Shown: piece by piece, positions 25,345 to 33,173 of the stretch
Layout of the letters: each line of letters begins with the position of its first letter
Position numbering within the stretch: position 1 is the first letter of the stretch
Assembly: GCA_023387375.1 (NCBI GenBank)
Contig: JAEWIE010000028.1
Location: forward strand, 1 to 41,839
Direction of reading: 5' to 3'
Origin: Bacteroidota bacterium
GTDB lineage: Bacteria; Bacteroidota; Bacteroidia; Flavobacteriales; Weeksellaceae
Length of the DNA: 41,839 bases
Program-made: the position numbers and the translations under genes
The notes under the pieces: model-generated
Told to the model about the DNA's origin: nothing
Database searches by the model: none
The model's input: the letters and a program-made list of their open reading frames with translations, nothing else

Positions 25345-25368
25345 CCTTACCCTTAAGGTAAAGTAAAT

Positions 25369-26358
25369 ATGAACAAAAAGAACGTTGCCGTGGTCATGGG
25401 CGGTTACAGCGAAGAATACAAGGTTTCGCTTAAGAGTGGAAGGCTTATTTATGAGTCCCTAGATCGGGAAACTTACAATGTTTATCGCGTTGTCATCTTG
25501 CAAGACGAATGGTATTTTCTTGACGACAACGACCAAAAAGTGGAGATAAATAGAGCCGATTTTTCCGTCGAAATGCAAAGCGGATATGTTCTTAAATTCG
25601 ATGTTTGTTTTAATATCATTCACGGAAGGCCGGGTGAGAATGGAGAACTGCAAGCCTATTGGAATACGATTGGGCAAAAATACACCGGATGCAACTTTTA
25701 CCAAAGTGCCTTAACGTTTAACAAAAAAGATACTTTGGCGGTTCTAGCCAAGTACCAGGTTCCTTCTGCGAAAAGTGTCTATTTACGTAAAAACGATCCG
25801 ATTGAGGCCGAAAAAATAATTGAAAGCTTAGGACTTCCTCTTTTTGTAAAGCCGAACCAAAGTGGCTCTTCGCTCGGAATTACCAAAGTAAAATCACTTG
25901 AAGAGTTTCCAGAAGCGCTCCAAACTGCGTTTGCCGAAGATGATGAAATTTTAATTGAAGAGTTCTTAGACGGAATGGAAGTCTCTGTAGGCGTAGTCGA
26001 TTTCAAAGGTAAAACGACAGTTCTAGGAATCACAGAAATCGTTCCTGAAACCGAATTCTTTGATTACGCTGCAAAATACCAAGGGGCTTCTCAGGAAATT
26101 ACACCTGCGAGAATTTCAGATTCCATTAGAGAGAAAGTCGAGAAAATGGCCATTCGCGCTTACGACTCCCTAGGAATGAGTGGATTCTCAAGAAGTGAAT
26201 TTATTATTGTGGATCAGACCCCCTACATGCTAGAGATGAATACCAATCCTGGATTCTCGCCCACTAGCATTTTGCCTCAACAAGCAGCCCATTTTGGACT
26301 CAGCATACAAGAACTCTGCGGAAATGAAGTGGAGAAAGCATTTAACAAACCTCTTTAA
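25369..26358 (+). CDS. ddl: D-alanine--D-alanine ligase
   Basis: Ddl joins two D-alanines with ATP to make the peptide end of peptidoglycan precursors. The 329-residue protein is complete. The N-terminal GGYSEEYKVSLKSG (about 12-25) matches the GGxSxExxVSxxSG motif, with Lys replacing the usual Glu/Val neighbour. KPNQSGSSLGITKV (163-176) is in the ATP-grasp domain, and MLEMNTNPGFSPTS supplies the metal and D-Ala binding residues. coaD follows after 8 bp. It starts a probable ddl-coaD-TRIC operon and diverges from the PASTA gene. Confidence 0.95.
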   Translation: MNKKNVAVVMGGYSEEYKVSLKSGRLIYESLDRETYNVYRVVILQDEWYFLDDNDQKVEINRADFSVEMQSGYVLKFDVCFNIIHGRPGENGELQAYWNTIGQKYTGCNFYQSALTFNKKDTLAVLAKYQVPSAKSVYLRKNDPIEAEKIIESLGLPLFVKPNQSGSSLGITKVKSLEEFPEALQTAFAEDDEILIEEFLDGMEVSVGVVDFKGKTTVLGITEIVPETEFFDYAAKYQGASQEITPARISDSIREKVEKMAIRAYDSLGMSGFSRSEFIIVDQTPYMLEMNTNPGFSPTSILPQQAAHFGLSIQELCGNEVEKAFNKPL

Positions 26359-26366
26359 CTACGCTT

Positions 26367-26828
26367 ATGAGAATTGCGGTATTTCCGGGATCCTTTGACC
26401 CGATCACATTAGGACATTTTGACATTGTAGAGCGCGCAGCGCCTCTATTTGACAAAATCATTATTGCTATTGGGCAGAACTCTCAAAAGAAGTATATGTT
26501 TTCTTTAGAGCAGCGAAAAGAATTCATTCGCAATACATTTAAAGATTTCCCCAATGTGGAAGTGGACAATTTTGAGGGACTCACCATCGATTATTGCCGT
26601 AGCAAAAATGTCAATTTCATCCTTCGAGGACTAAGAAATCCAGCGGACTTTGAATTTGAAAAAGCTATCGCTCAGACCAACCGAACGCTTACGCAAGAAA
26701 ATAAAATTGAAACGATTTTCCTTCTAACTTCTTCTGGAAAATCCTTTATTTCAAGTAGCATTGTCAGAGAAATCATTACCTTTAAAGGCGAATATGAACT
26801 GCTAGTACCTACAGCGGTACGCGTCTAA
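26367..26828 (+). CDS. coaD: Phosphopantetheine adenylyltransferase
   Basis: CoaD transfers AMP to 4'-phosphopantetheine, the penultimate step of coenzyme A synthesis. The 153-residue protein is the usual length, with the nucleotidyltransferase GSFDPITLGHFDIV (8-21, TxGH motif), RGLRNPADFEFE (about 89-100), and the ISSSIVRE motif near residue 131. It starts at ATG 26367, 8 bp after ddl, and is followed after 13 bp by the TRIC-type channel gene. Pairing with ddl is common in Flavobacteriia, as far as I recall. Confidence 0.97.
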   Translation: MRIAVFPGSFDPITLGHFDIVERAAPLFDKIIIAIGQNSQKKYMFSLEQRKEFIRNTFKDFPNVEVDNFEGLTIDYCRSKNVNFILRGLRNPADFEFEKAIAQTNRTLTQENKIETIFLLTSSGKSFISSSIVREIITFKGEYELLVPTAVRV

Positions 26829-26841
26829 TAACTTACTAATA

Positions 26842-27480
26842 TTGGAAATCCATCACAATTTCAACCTTTTCATAGAGGTTGTAGGAACCCTCGCCTTTGC
26901 GATGTCTGGTGCTTTTGCCGCGATGCAAAAACGCCTTGATCCTTTTGGTGTACTGATTATTGCCTTTGTTACCTCCGTAGGAGGCGGGACCGTAAGAGAC
27001 TTACTTTTGGGAGTTGATGTTTTTTGGATGCGGGATATGCTCTATCCCTTCACGATTTTAATCGGAACGATTCTGGCCTTTATCGTCAAATCTTTTGAAC
27101 GAAATTTCAAGGTCACCCTTTTTATTTTTGACAGTTTTGGTCTTGGGCTTTTTACCATTATCGGAATCCAAAAAGGTTTAAGTCAGGAGCTTCACCCTTT
27201 AATCTGTTTAACGCTAGGAACGATCACAGGATGCTTTGGTGGGATCTTAAGAGATACCTTCCTCAATCGAATTCCTCTTATTTTCCGAAAAGAGATTTAT
27301 GCCACGGCCTGTATTATAGGAGGAGGGATATTCCTTTCTCTCATTCGATATACGAATCTGCGGTACGTCATCGTTCAAATCACCACCATTCTACTTATTG
27401 TACTGATTCGAACCCTTGCCGTCAAATACCACTGGCAGATGCCTAAGTTTTACGACCAAAGAACCAATTTTGAAGATTAA
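26842..27480 (+). CDS. UPF0126/TRIC family membrane channel protein
   Basis: A 212-residue membrane protein with about seven hydrophobic segments. It belongs to the UPF0126 (YadS/YicG) family, whose bacterial members fold like trimeric intracellular cation channels. The repeated glycine signatures are present: SGAFAAMQKRLDPFGVLIIAF followed by VTSVGGGTVRDLL, then later GTITGCFGGILRDTF, the second half of the internal duplication. E. coli relatives have been linked to glycine or cation transport, but the substrate here is unknown. The start is TTG 26842 (MEIHHNFN), 13 bp after coaD. A strong terminator follows its stop. Confidence 0.87.
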   Translation: MEIHHNFNLFIEVVGTLAFAMSGAFAAMQKRLDPFGVLIIAFVTSVGGGTVRDLLLGVDVFWMRDMLYPFTILIGTILAFIVKSFERNFKVTLFIFDSFGLGLFTIIGIQKGLSQELHPLICLTLGTITGCFGGILRDTFLNRIPLIFRKEIYATACIIGGGIFLSLIRYTNLRYVIVQITTILLIVLIRTLAVKYHWQMPKFYDQRTNFED

Positions 27481-27502
27481 GATCAGCCAAACTAAAATGG
27501 AG

Positions 27503-27536
27503 CAGCCTGCAATTAAATTGCAGGCTGATTCTTTTT
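27503..27536 (+). terminator. Intrinsic terminator of ddl-coaD-TRIC operon
   Basis: CAGCCTGCAAT (27503-27513) pairs with ATTGCAGGCTG (27517-27527) and is followed by ATTCTTTTT. It may also act on the convergent gene, though its T tract on the minus side is weak. Confidence 0.88.
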
Positions 27537-27560
27537 AGTCTATGTAAAAGCTTTCTACTA

Positions 27561-28130
27561 CTAAGAGAACTTACCTCTTTGTCTCATGTGCGGATTGTGC
27601 ATATGCTTTTGCATAGAAGGCATTTTTAACTGATCTTTCATCATTTTGATTTGATCGGTCATCATTCCTGCGCTGTCTAATTTTTTAGCTTCTTCTAAGA
27701 GTCTTTGCCCTTCTTGCTTACGACCTTTTGAGATGGCCACAGCCGCTAAATTCAAGTGTGCCATAGCTCGATCGTGCTTCATATTAAGCCCATATTCAAG
27801 TGCTTTCTTCATTAGAGGCTCTACTTTTGCAGGTTGATCCTGCGCTAGGGTTAGACCTTGCATATAGTGGAAGTATCCGTACTGCGATTTATGCAATTGG
27901 GTTTTATAATGGGTAATGTTTGATAGCCACTGCGCTGCTTTTTCTGTATTTTGCTTACGCATTTGCCAAAACGCAAGGAGAATGTTTTCGTTTTTGAAAA
28001 ACAGCGCAATTGGAACTGCACTAAGAATAAAAACGACAATTCCCCACCCTGTTTCACGGGTGAAAAACATCATATAGATCCCTAGACCTATTAAAAGTGC
28101 AGCAAATACTAATTTTATATATTTATTCAT
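27561..28130 (-). CDS. TPR-like membrane protein with Met/His-rich tail
   Basis: A 189-residue protein starting MNKYIKLVFAALLI. Two membrane segments fill residues 5-45, followed by a helical region (about 60-150) that looks like two to three TPR-type hairpins, for example EKAAQWLSNITHY and AMAHLNLAAVAISKGRKQEG. The C-terminus is rich in Met and His (KMPSMQKHMHNPHM). I do not recognise a specific function. ATG 28130 is chosen; an in-frame TTG at 28151 lies in the -7 element. The gene is downstream of folA on the same strand but has its own promoter. Confidence 0.72.
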   Translation of the reverse strand: MNKYIKLVFAALLIGLGIYMMFFTRETGWGIVVFILSAVPIALFFKNENILLAFWQMRKQNTEKAAQWLSNITHYKTQLHKSQYGYFHYMQGLTLAQDQPAKVEPLMKKALEYGLNMKHDRAMAHLNLAAVAISKGRKQEGQRLLEEAKKLDSAGMMTDQIKMMKDQLKMPSMQKHMHNPHMRQRGKFS

Positions 28131-28148
28131 TTCTATTTTTATGTGTTG

Positions 28149-28156
28149 CAAAGATA
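28149..28156 (-). promoter_or_regulatory. Promoter -7 element for the TPR-like gene
   Basis: Minus strand TATCTTTG, an exact match, with the predicted transcript start about 12 nt before ATG 28130. Confidence 0.6.
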
Positions 28157-28245
28157 AAAAAATGCCTTTAAAAAGGAAGTTCTTCTATGGGTAAATCCTT
28201 CCGCTTACTACTTAGTCTATTCTCGAGAGTTTCTTATTTTCAAAT

Positions 28246-28755
28246 CTAAGCTTCTGTTTTCTTTTCGGCGTCTCTTCGCTCGTAGGTTTGAAAACAAAGG
28301 TCATACCTATTTTTTTCATCAGCCTCTTCGCAAGTCTCACTTGTTTTGATCCAAATTTTAGGATCAATTTTAGGAAAGAAAGTATCGGCCTCAAGCTCGG
28401 CCTTAACTAGGGTCACTTCCAGACGATCCGCATTTTCAATGGTTTGCTCATAAAGACTTCCTCCACCAATGACATAAATATCGGGATTGATTTTCTTTGC
28501 AAATTTGAGCGCTTCTTTAAGGCTTCCTACAACTAGAACGCCCTCTATAAACCAATCTTTCTTTCTACTTACAATAATGTTGGTTCGATTGGGAAGCGGC
28601 CGACCAATACTCTCAAAGGTTTTTCGACCCATGACAATGGGATGGTCAGTCGTGAGCTTCTTAAAGTGTTGTAGGTCCTTTGGCAGATGCCAAAGAAGTT
28701 GATTGCCCATTCCAATTTCTCGGTTCTGCCCCATGGCCACGATTAGCGTTGTCAT
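28246..28755 (-). CDS. folA: Dihydrofolate reductase
   Basis: FolA reduces dihydrofolate to tetrahydrofolate with NADPH and is the target of trimethoprim. The 169-residue protein has the N-terminal LIVAMGQNREIGMGNQLLWH, followed by LPKDLQHFKKLT, the NADPH-binding VMGRKTFESIG, and VIGGGSLYEQ with its conserved Gly-Gly. Asp is present in LPKDL as expected. I chose ATG 28755 (MTTLIVAMG); a more distal ATG at 28785 adds ten residues (MCYFCQNSKK) but lies upstream of the -7 element at 28772-28779 and so cannot be in the main message. Confidence 0.95.
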   Translation of the reverse strand: MTTLIVAMGQNREIGMGNQLLWHLPKDLQHFKKLTTDHPIVMGRKTFESIGRPLPNRTNIIVSRKKDWFIEGVLVVGSLKEALKFAKKINPDIYVIGGGSLYEQTIENADRLEVTLVKAELEADTFFPKIDPKIWIKTSETCEEADEKNRYDLCFQTYERRDAEKKTEA

Positions 28756-28767
28756 TTTTTTTGAATT

Positions 28768-28799
28768 TTGACAAAAATAGCACATAATTTGTATATTTA
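28768..28799. promoter_or_regulatory. Divergent promoters of folA and lemA
   Basis: The minus strand TATTTTTG (28779-28772) is an exact -7 element for folA. On the plus strand TTG (28768-28770), 21 bp, then TATATTTA (28792-28799) fits the promoter pattern with one mismatch and would serve lemA, 31 bp downstream. The two promoters overlap. Confidence 0.55.
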
Positions 28800-28829
28800 C
28801 GAGGCATTAAACCATATAATATTTAAACT

Positions 28830-29438
28830 ATGAGAAATAAGGGTTGTCTTAGCGCAGGTACCATTGGAATTGCACTAGTCGTCATTGCGGCTATATTATT
28901 CTTTTGGGGGAAAAATGCCTACAACAGTTTTGTTCAAGGAGAACAAAAAGTAAATGCACGTTGGTCTAACGTGGAGACCGTGTACCAAAAACGTGCGAAT
29001 CTAATTCCAAACTTGGAAAGAACCGTAAAATCGTATGCGCAATTCGAACAGGAAACCCTTACGGGTGTGGTAGAAGCTAGATCCAAAGCCACCTCTGTTA
29101 CCATTGACCCAACGAATATGACCGAGGCAGACATGGCCAAATTCCAGGCTGCACAAGGAGAACTCTCAGGAGCACTTAGTCGATTAATGGCCGTTGTTGA
29201 GCAATATCCAAATTTAAAAGCGGACCAGCAGTACATTAACTTCCAAAGAGAGTATACTGCCATTGAAAATTCCATCCGAGCGGAAACCGTAACTTATAAC
29301 GGCGCGGTGGAAGAGTATAACAATTTAGTGAAGACCTTCCCTAACAATGTGCTTGCAGGCTTATTTAACAAAGGAGAAAAGCCTTATTTCAAATCTACTG
29401 CGGGATCGGAAGTAGCGCCTGAAGTCTTTTCAAATTAA
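28830..29438 (+). CDS. lemA: LemA family protein
   Basis: A 202-residue LemA protein: a short cytoplasmic start, one membrane segment (about residues 9-27), then the all-helical LemA domain with the diagnostic QKRANLIPNLERTVKSYA (about 52-69) and ARSKAT. The family is widespread and its role is not established; it is often linked to envelope stress and to TPM-domain proteins. Both TPM genes here follow directly (7 bp, then an overlap of 20 bp), which suggests a three-gene operon acting at the membrane. Confidence 0.93.
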   Translation: MRNKGCLSAGTIGIALVVIAAILFFWGKNAYNSFVQGEQKVNARWSNVETVYQKRANLIPNLERTVKSYAQFEQETLTGVVEARSKATSVTIDPTNMTEADMAKFQAAQGELSGALSRLMAVVEQYPNLKADQQYINFQREYTAIENSIRAETVTYNGAVEEYNNLVKTFPNNVLAGLFNKGEKPYFKSTAGSEVAPEVFSN

Positions 29439-29445
29439 AAAAGAA

Positions 29446-29877
29446 ATGAAAAAGTCTTTCCTTTCAGAATCGCAAATGTCCTCCCTTGTGGAGGCCATTT
29501 GTGAGGCTGAAAACCACACCAGTGGTGAGATACGAGTCCATATTGACGCGACAACCCCCGAGGACAATGCGGCGGTGGCTTTTGCTGCTTTCAAGAAATT
29601 GGGTATGCAAAACACAAAAGAGCGCAATGGCGTTTTGTTTCATGTCAATTTTGAACAGAAGTATCTAACCATTATTGGGGACGAAGGAATTCATAAAAAG
29701 GTAAAGCAGCAATTCTGGGACAATCTGCACGACGAGATCACTTCTGACTTTGCCAAAGGCCGCTTTTACGAGGCTTTAAAAGAGGCCATTTTAAAAACAG
29801 GCCAAGAACTTAAAAACTATTTCCCTATTCAAGGGGGAAATCCAAACGAACTATCGAATGAGATTACATTCTCGTAA
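29446..29877 (+). CDS. TPM-domain protein (cytoplasmic)
   Basis: A 143-residue soluble TPM-domain (TLP18.3/Psb32/MOLO-1) protein. The domain shows AENHTSGEIRVHIDA (about 21-35), GVLFHVNFEQKYLTIIGDEGIH (starting at about residue 63) and the C-terminal helix FYEALKEAILKTGQEL. No signal peptide is visible, unlike its neighbour, so it may stay in the cytoplasm. The function is unknown, but adjacency to lemA and ygcG-like genes recurs in the phylum. Its 3' end overlaps the next gene by 20 bp. Confidence 0.85.
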   Translation: MKKSFLSESQMSSLVEAICEAENHTSGEIRVHIDATTPEDNAAVAFAAFKKLGMQNTKERNGVLFHVNFEQKYLTIIGDEGIHKKVKQQFWDNLHDEITSDFAKGRFYEALKEAILKTGQELKNYFPIQGGNPNELSNEITFS

Positions 29878-30670
29878 CTTTTTAACGATCCTATTTTCTT
29901 TTGTTTTTAGCGCATTTCTATGGGCACAATACACGGTACCTGAAAAACCGAAGGTTCTTTATCCTGTCTATGATGAGGTGGGGATCCTTTCTAAAGAGCA
30001 GCAGGATTTATTAAACGAGAAACTCATCAAATTTGAAGATTCGACTTCCACCGAGATTGAACTCATTATCATCCCCTCTACAAAGGGCGAAGATGTCAAT
30101 TTTGTGGCCTGGCAGTTTGGTCAGACCTGGAAGATCGGTAAAAAAGAAGTAGACAACGGAATTGTTCTTCTTGTGGCCGTGGACGATCGAACAATTTCGA
30201 TTCAGCAAGGCCGCGCCGTTGAAAAATACCTTACCGCGGCGGTTGCAGGGCAAATCATTGACTATCTTATCACTCCTAGTTTCAAAAACGGAGATTATTA
30301 TACGGGACTTGATCGGGGCACTACCGCCCTAATGGAAGCTGTCCAAGGACAGTTCAAACCGATTGTCAAAGACCACTCAGGCGAGGGGCTACCTAGCACA
30401 GGCCGAATACTTGTGATCTTTTTTATTGTCCTGTTTTTCTTAATCATTATTTCGAAAAGCGGTGGTGGCGGTGGCGGTGGCTATCGTGACGAGGACCGCG
30501 ACGTTATCTTAAGCAAACGAGGCAGAAGATCCTATCCGGGAGGATTCTTTCCCTTCCCTCCCATAGGGGGCGGAGGATTTGGTGGAGGAAGCTTCGGAGG
30601 AGGAGGCGGATTCGGTGGCTTTGGAGGTGGAGGAAGCTTTGGAGGAGGAGGCGCTTCAGGCGGTTGGTAG
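29858..30670 (+). CDS. Exported TPM-domain protein with glycine-rich tail (YgcG-like)
   Basis: A 270-residue protein with a signal peptide (about 1-24, ending FLWAQ), a TPM domain (about 38-165, with YDEVGILSKEQQ and TEIELIIIPST), a membrane segment near 184-200, and a C-terminal Gly-rich stretch (202-270) made of GGGGFGGGSF-type units. This layout, domain outside then anchor then Gly tail, matches YgcG and its relatives, which accompany LemA. Start ATG 29858 overlaps the preceding gene by 20 bp, indicating translational coupling. Role unknown. Confidence 0.87.
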   Translation: MRLHSRNFLTILFSFVFSAFLWAQYTVPEKPKVLYPVYDEVGILSKEQQDLLNEKLIKFEDSTSTEIELIIIPSTKGEDVNFVAWQFGQTWKIGKKEVDNGIVLLVAVDDRTISIQQGRAVEKYLTAAVAGQIIDYLITPSFKNGDYYTGLDRGTTALMEAVQGQFKPIVKDHSGEGLPSTGRILVIFFIVLFFLIIISKSGGGGGGGYRDEDRDVILSKRGRRSYPGGFFPFPPIGGGGFGGGSFGGGGGFGGFGGGGSFGGGGASGGW

Positions 30671-30783
30671 TAAGATTCAAATCTACTTTCTGTAAAAATA
30701 ATGAGAATTACTTGAGATTTTTCTCCCTAATCCTATCAATAAGAACTTTTTTTTCACTATATTCGAACTCCAATCCTTTTTTT

Positions 30784-31305
30784 GTGAAAAACACTCTGGT
30801 CATCTTTGCGCATCCTTTTTTGGAATATTCGTATTCCAACCGGGTTCTTATCAATTTTTACGAAAGACATCAGCACTACGATTTCCTTGATCTCTACGAA
30901 CTTTATTCTGATTTTCATATTCCTGCGTTTAAGGAAAGAAAACGACTTGCAAAGTACGACCGATTTATATTCCACTTCCCGATTATTTGGTTTGGTGCCC
31001 CACCGCTTTTAAGGCTTTGGCTTGATGAGGTATTAGACCCCACGTGGATTAATCCAGATATAGAGAATCCCTTTGAAAACAAGGAAGTCTTTATTTTAAC
31101 CACGACAAGGAGCAAAGAAAGATCCTTTGGACCCTCTGGCAAACACAAATACACAGTTGAGGATTTAATTAGTGGGCTTATTGTGACACTAAGAGCCTTT
31201 GAGGCTGATCTAAAACCGACCTTTATTGTGTATGAGGCCGAACATCTAACCAAAAAAGAAATTATTCAACACAAGCAAAACTTTATAAAACTCCTTTCAA
31301 GCTAA
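30784..31305 (+). CDS. Kef-associated flavodoxin-like NAD(P)H oxidoreductase (KefF/KefG type)
   Basis: A 173-residue flavodoxin-fold protein matching the KefF/KefG ancillary quinone oxidoreductases that switch on Kef potassium/proton antiporters. Features are VIFAHPFLEYSYSNRVL near the start and FHFPIIWFGAPPLLRLWLDE. I start it at GTG 30784 (M-KNTLVIFAHP) because family members begin just before this strand; an ATG at 30664 is in frame but would add 40 residues of unlike composition and overlap the TPM gene. Its TAA overlaps the ATG of the antiporter gene (TAATG), showing tight coupling. Confidence 0.85.
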   Translation: MKNTLVIFAHPFLEYSYSNRVLINFYERHQHYDFLDLYELYSDFHIPAFKERKRLAKYDRFIFHFPIIWFGAPPLLRLWLDEVLDPTWINPDIENPFENKEVFILTTTRSKERSFGPSGKHKYTVEDLISGLIVTLRAFEADLKPTFIVYEAEHLTKKEIIQHKQNFIKLLSS

Positions 31306-33173
31306 TGGAAACCTCCTTTGCAATGAACCTACTGATTTTCTTAGGAGCGGCTATCATCATGGTGCCTCTCGTACGAAAACTTGGACTTAGTTCGGTAATC
31401 GGTTACATCCTAGGCGGAGTCATTATTGGTCCCTTTGTTTTGCAACTCACTGGAAAACAAACCGACGGTATTATGCATGCCACCGAATTTGGTGTCATCA
31501 TGCTTCTTTTCATCGTAGGACTTGAATTAGAACCTAGAAAGTTCTGGTCAATGCGTAAACGCATTATTGGACTAGGTCTCTCTCAAGTGACCCTCACCAT
31601 TGGACTTTTATTTTTGGCCTTTATTCTGGCGGGTTGGAGAGTCAATCAGGCCATAGCCGTTGCTATGTGTTTTGCCCTTTCTTCCACTGCCATTGTTTTG
31701 CAAATGCTACAGGAGAAAAACTTAATTAAAACGACCGTAGGAGAAGCCTCTTTTGCGACGCTTCTGTTTCAAGATATTGCTGTGATTCCCATTCTTGCGA
31801 TCCTGCCCATGATCGCAAAATTTGAAATAAAAGAAGAAAACGAGGTTCAAATACTTATGCAAAATTTGCCCGAATGGATGCAAGGGGGCACCGTGATCTT
31901 GGGCGTAGCTCTTCTCGTGCTCTTAGGGAAATACGTTTTTGTGCCATTCTTAAGGTACGTCTCAAAAGCGGGAATGAGTGAACTCCTTACCGCTTCTTCT
32001 CTATTTTTAGTCATTGGTGTTTCGGAACTTATGGTAGCCATTGGGCTCTCTCCTGCTTTAGGTGCCTTCCTTGCGGGCGTGATGCTTGCCAATAGTGAAT
32101 TTAGGCACGAACTTGAAGCGCAAATCAATCCCTTCAAAGGACTATTGTTAGCTGTCTTTTTTGTGAGTGTAGGAGCGATGATCAACTTCGCGACCATTGC
32201 AAGAGACCCGCTCTTTATTTTCTCCACTGTGGTGGTTGTGCTTGCCATCAAACTTCTTGTTCTTTATGCGATCGGTAAGTTTTTTCATATCGAGACCAAA
32301 CAGAATTTCTTCTATGCCTTTGCCCTCTCACAAGTCGGAGAATTCGCGTTTGTACTGCTCAATTACTCCCAAGACTTATATCTAATCTCCTCTACGCTAA
32401 ACTCCCAAATGATGGCCGTCACGGCCATTACAATGACCATCACCCCGCTACTTCTTATCTTTTATGAGAAAAAACTCGCTCCTAAGTTCACTATAGGAGA
32501 ATCCGATGATAAACCCTTCAATATTCTAGATACTAAGATTCAGGAAAAGAAAATCATTATTGTGGGCTTCGGCCATTTTGGAAGTACCGTAGGTAGACTT
32601 TTACGAGCCAGTAAGATCGCCGCGACCGTACTAGATTACGATCCTGAAAGAATCAAAGTACTTCGAAGTTTCGGATTCAAAGTTTTCTATGGCGATGCCA
32701 CAAGACTTCCCATTTTAAGAGCAGCCGGAATCGCAGAGGCTGAAATTTTGGTACTCTCTCTAGACGATCCCGAATCCAATAAATTCATCGCAGAAACCGT
32801 TCGGGAACACTATCCTAAAGTGAAAATTTTTGTCCGTGCTAAAAATAGACTGGATGCTTATTATTACCTCAACCATGGGATTGATAAGATTTACCGCGAA
32901 ACCTTAGGAACCGCGGTCGATATGGCTGTGGATGTACTAAGCGAAACGGGCATGCGTAAATACGCAGCCCGTCGACTCGGTAAACGATTTATGAACATCG
33001 ATAGACTCTCTGTTCGAAAAATCGCAAAAGATTATAAAGAAGGGGAAGGACTAAGCTTTTCGACTCGTGAATCGATTCAAAGAGAGGAAGCTCTGCTCTC
33101 TTTAGACAATCTAAATTTCGATACGCACGACTGGAACGATTACGACGAATCCGAAAATGAGAATCTTCCTTAA
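31305..33173 (+). CDS. Kef-type monovalent cation:proton antiporter (CPA2 family)
   Basis: A 622-residue membrane antiporter. The first ~390 residues hold about twelve segments with GYILGGVIIGPFVL and IVGLELEPRKFW, typical of KefB/KefC. A TrkA-N (RCK) nucleotide-binding domain follows from about residue 414, with IIIVGFGHFGSTVG as the Rossmann motif. The C-terminus is acidic. Kef systems export K+ in exchange for protons when glutathione adducts build up. Partner gene and domains match, but glutathione control is not shown by sequence in a flavobacterium. Its stop shares TTAA (33170-33173) with the convergent DUF2807 gene. Confidence 0.9.
   Translation: METSFAMNLLIFLGAAIIMVPLVRKLGLSSVIGYILGGVIIGPFVLQLTGKQTDGIMHATEFGVIMLLFIVGLELEPRKFWSMRKRIIGLGLSQVTLTIGLLFLAFILAGWRVNQAIAVAMCFALSSTAIVLQMLQEKNLIKTTVGEASFATLLFQDIAVIPILAILPMIAKFEIKEENEVQILMQNLPEWMQGGTVILGVALLVLLGKYVFVPFLRYVSKAGMSELLTASSLFLVIGVSELMVAIGLSPALGAFLAGVMLANSEFRHELEAQINPFKGLLLAVFFVSVGAMINFATIARDPLFIFSTVVVVLAIKLLVLYAIGKFFHIETKQNFFYAFALSQVGEFAFVLLNYSQDLYLISSTLNSQMMAVTAITMTITPLLLIFYEKKLAPKFTIGESDDKPFNILDTKIQEKKIIIVGFGHFGSTVGRLLRASKIAATVLDYDPERIKVLRSFGFKVFYGDATRLPILRAAGIAEAEILVLSLDDPESNKFIAETVREHYPKVKIFVRAKNRLDAYYYLNHGIDKIYRETLGTAVDMAVDVLSETGMRKYAARRLGKRFMNIDRLSVRKIAKDYKEGEGLSFSTRESIQREEALLSLDNLNFDTHDWNDYDESENENLP

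Noticed and set aside
30664..30783. N-terminal extension of the Kef partner protein from ATG 30664
   Set aside because: It overlaps the Gly-rich TPM gene, has a Phe/Ser/Asn-rich composition unlike the family, and flavodoxin-fold partners start right before the VIFAHP strand.
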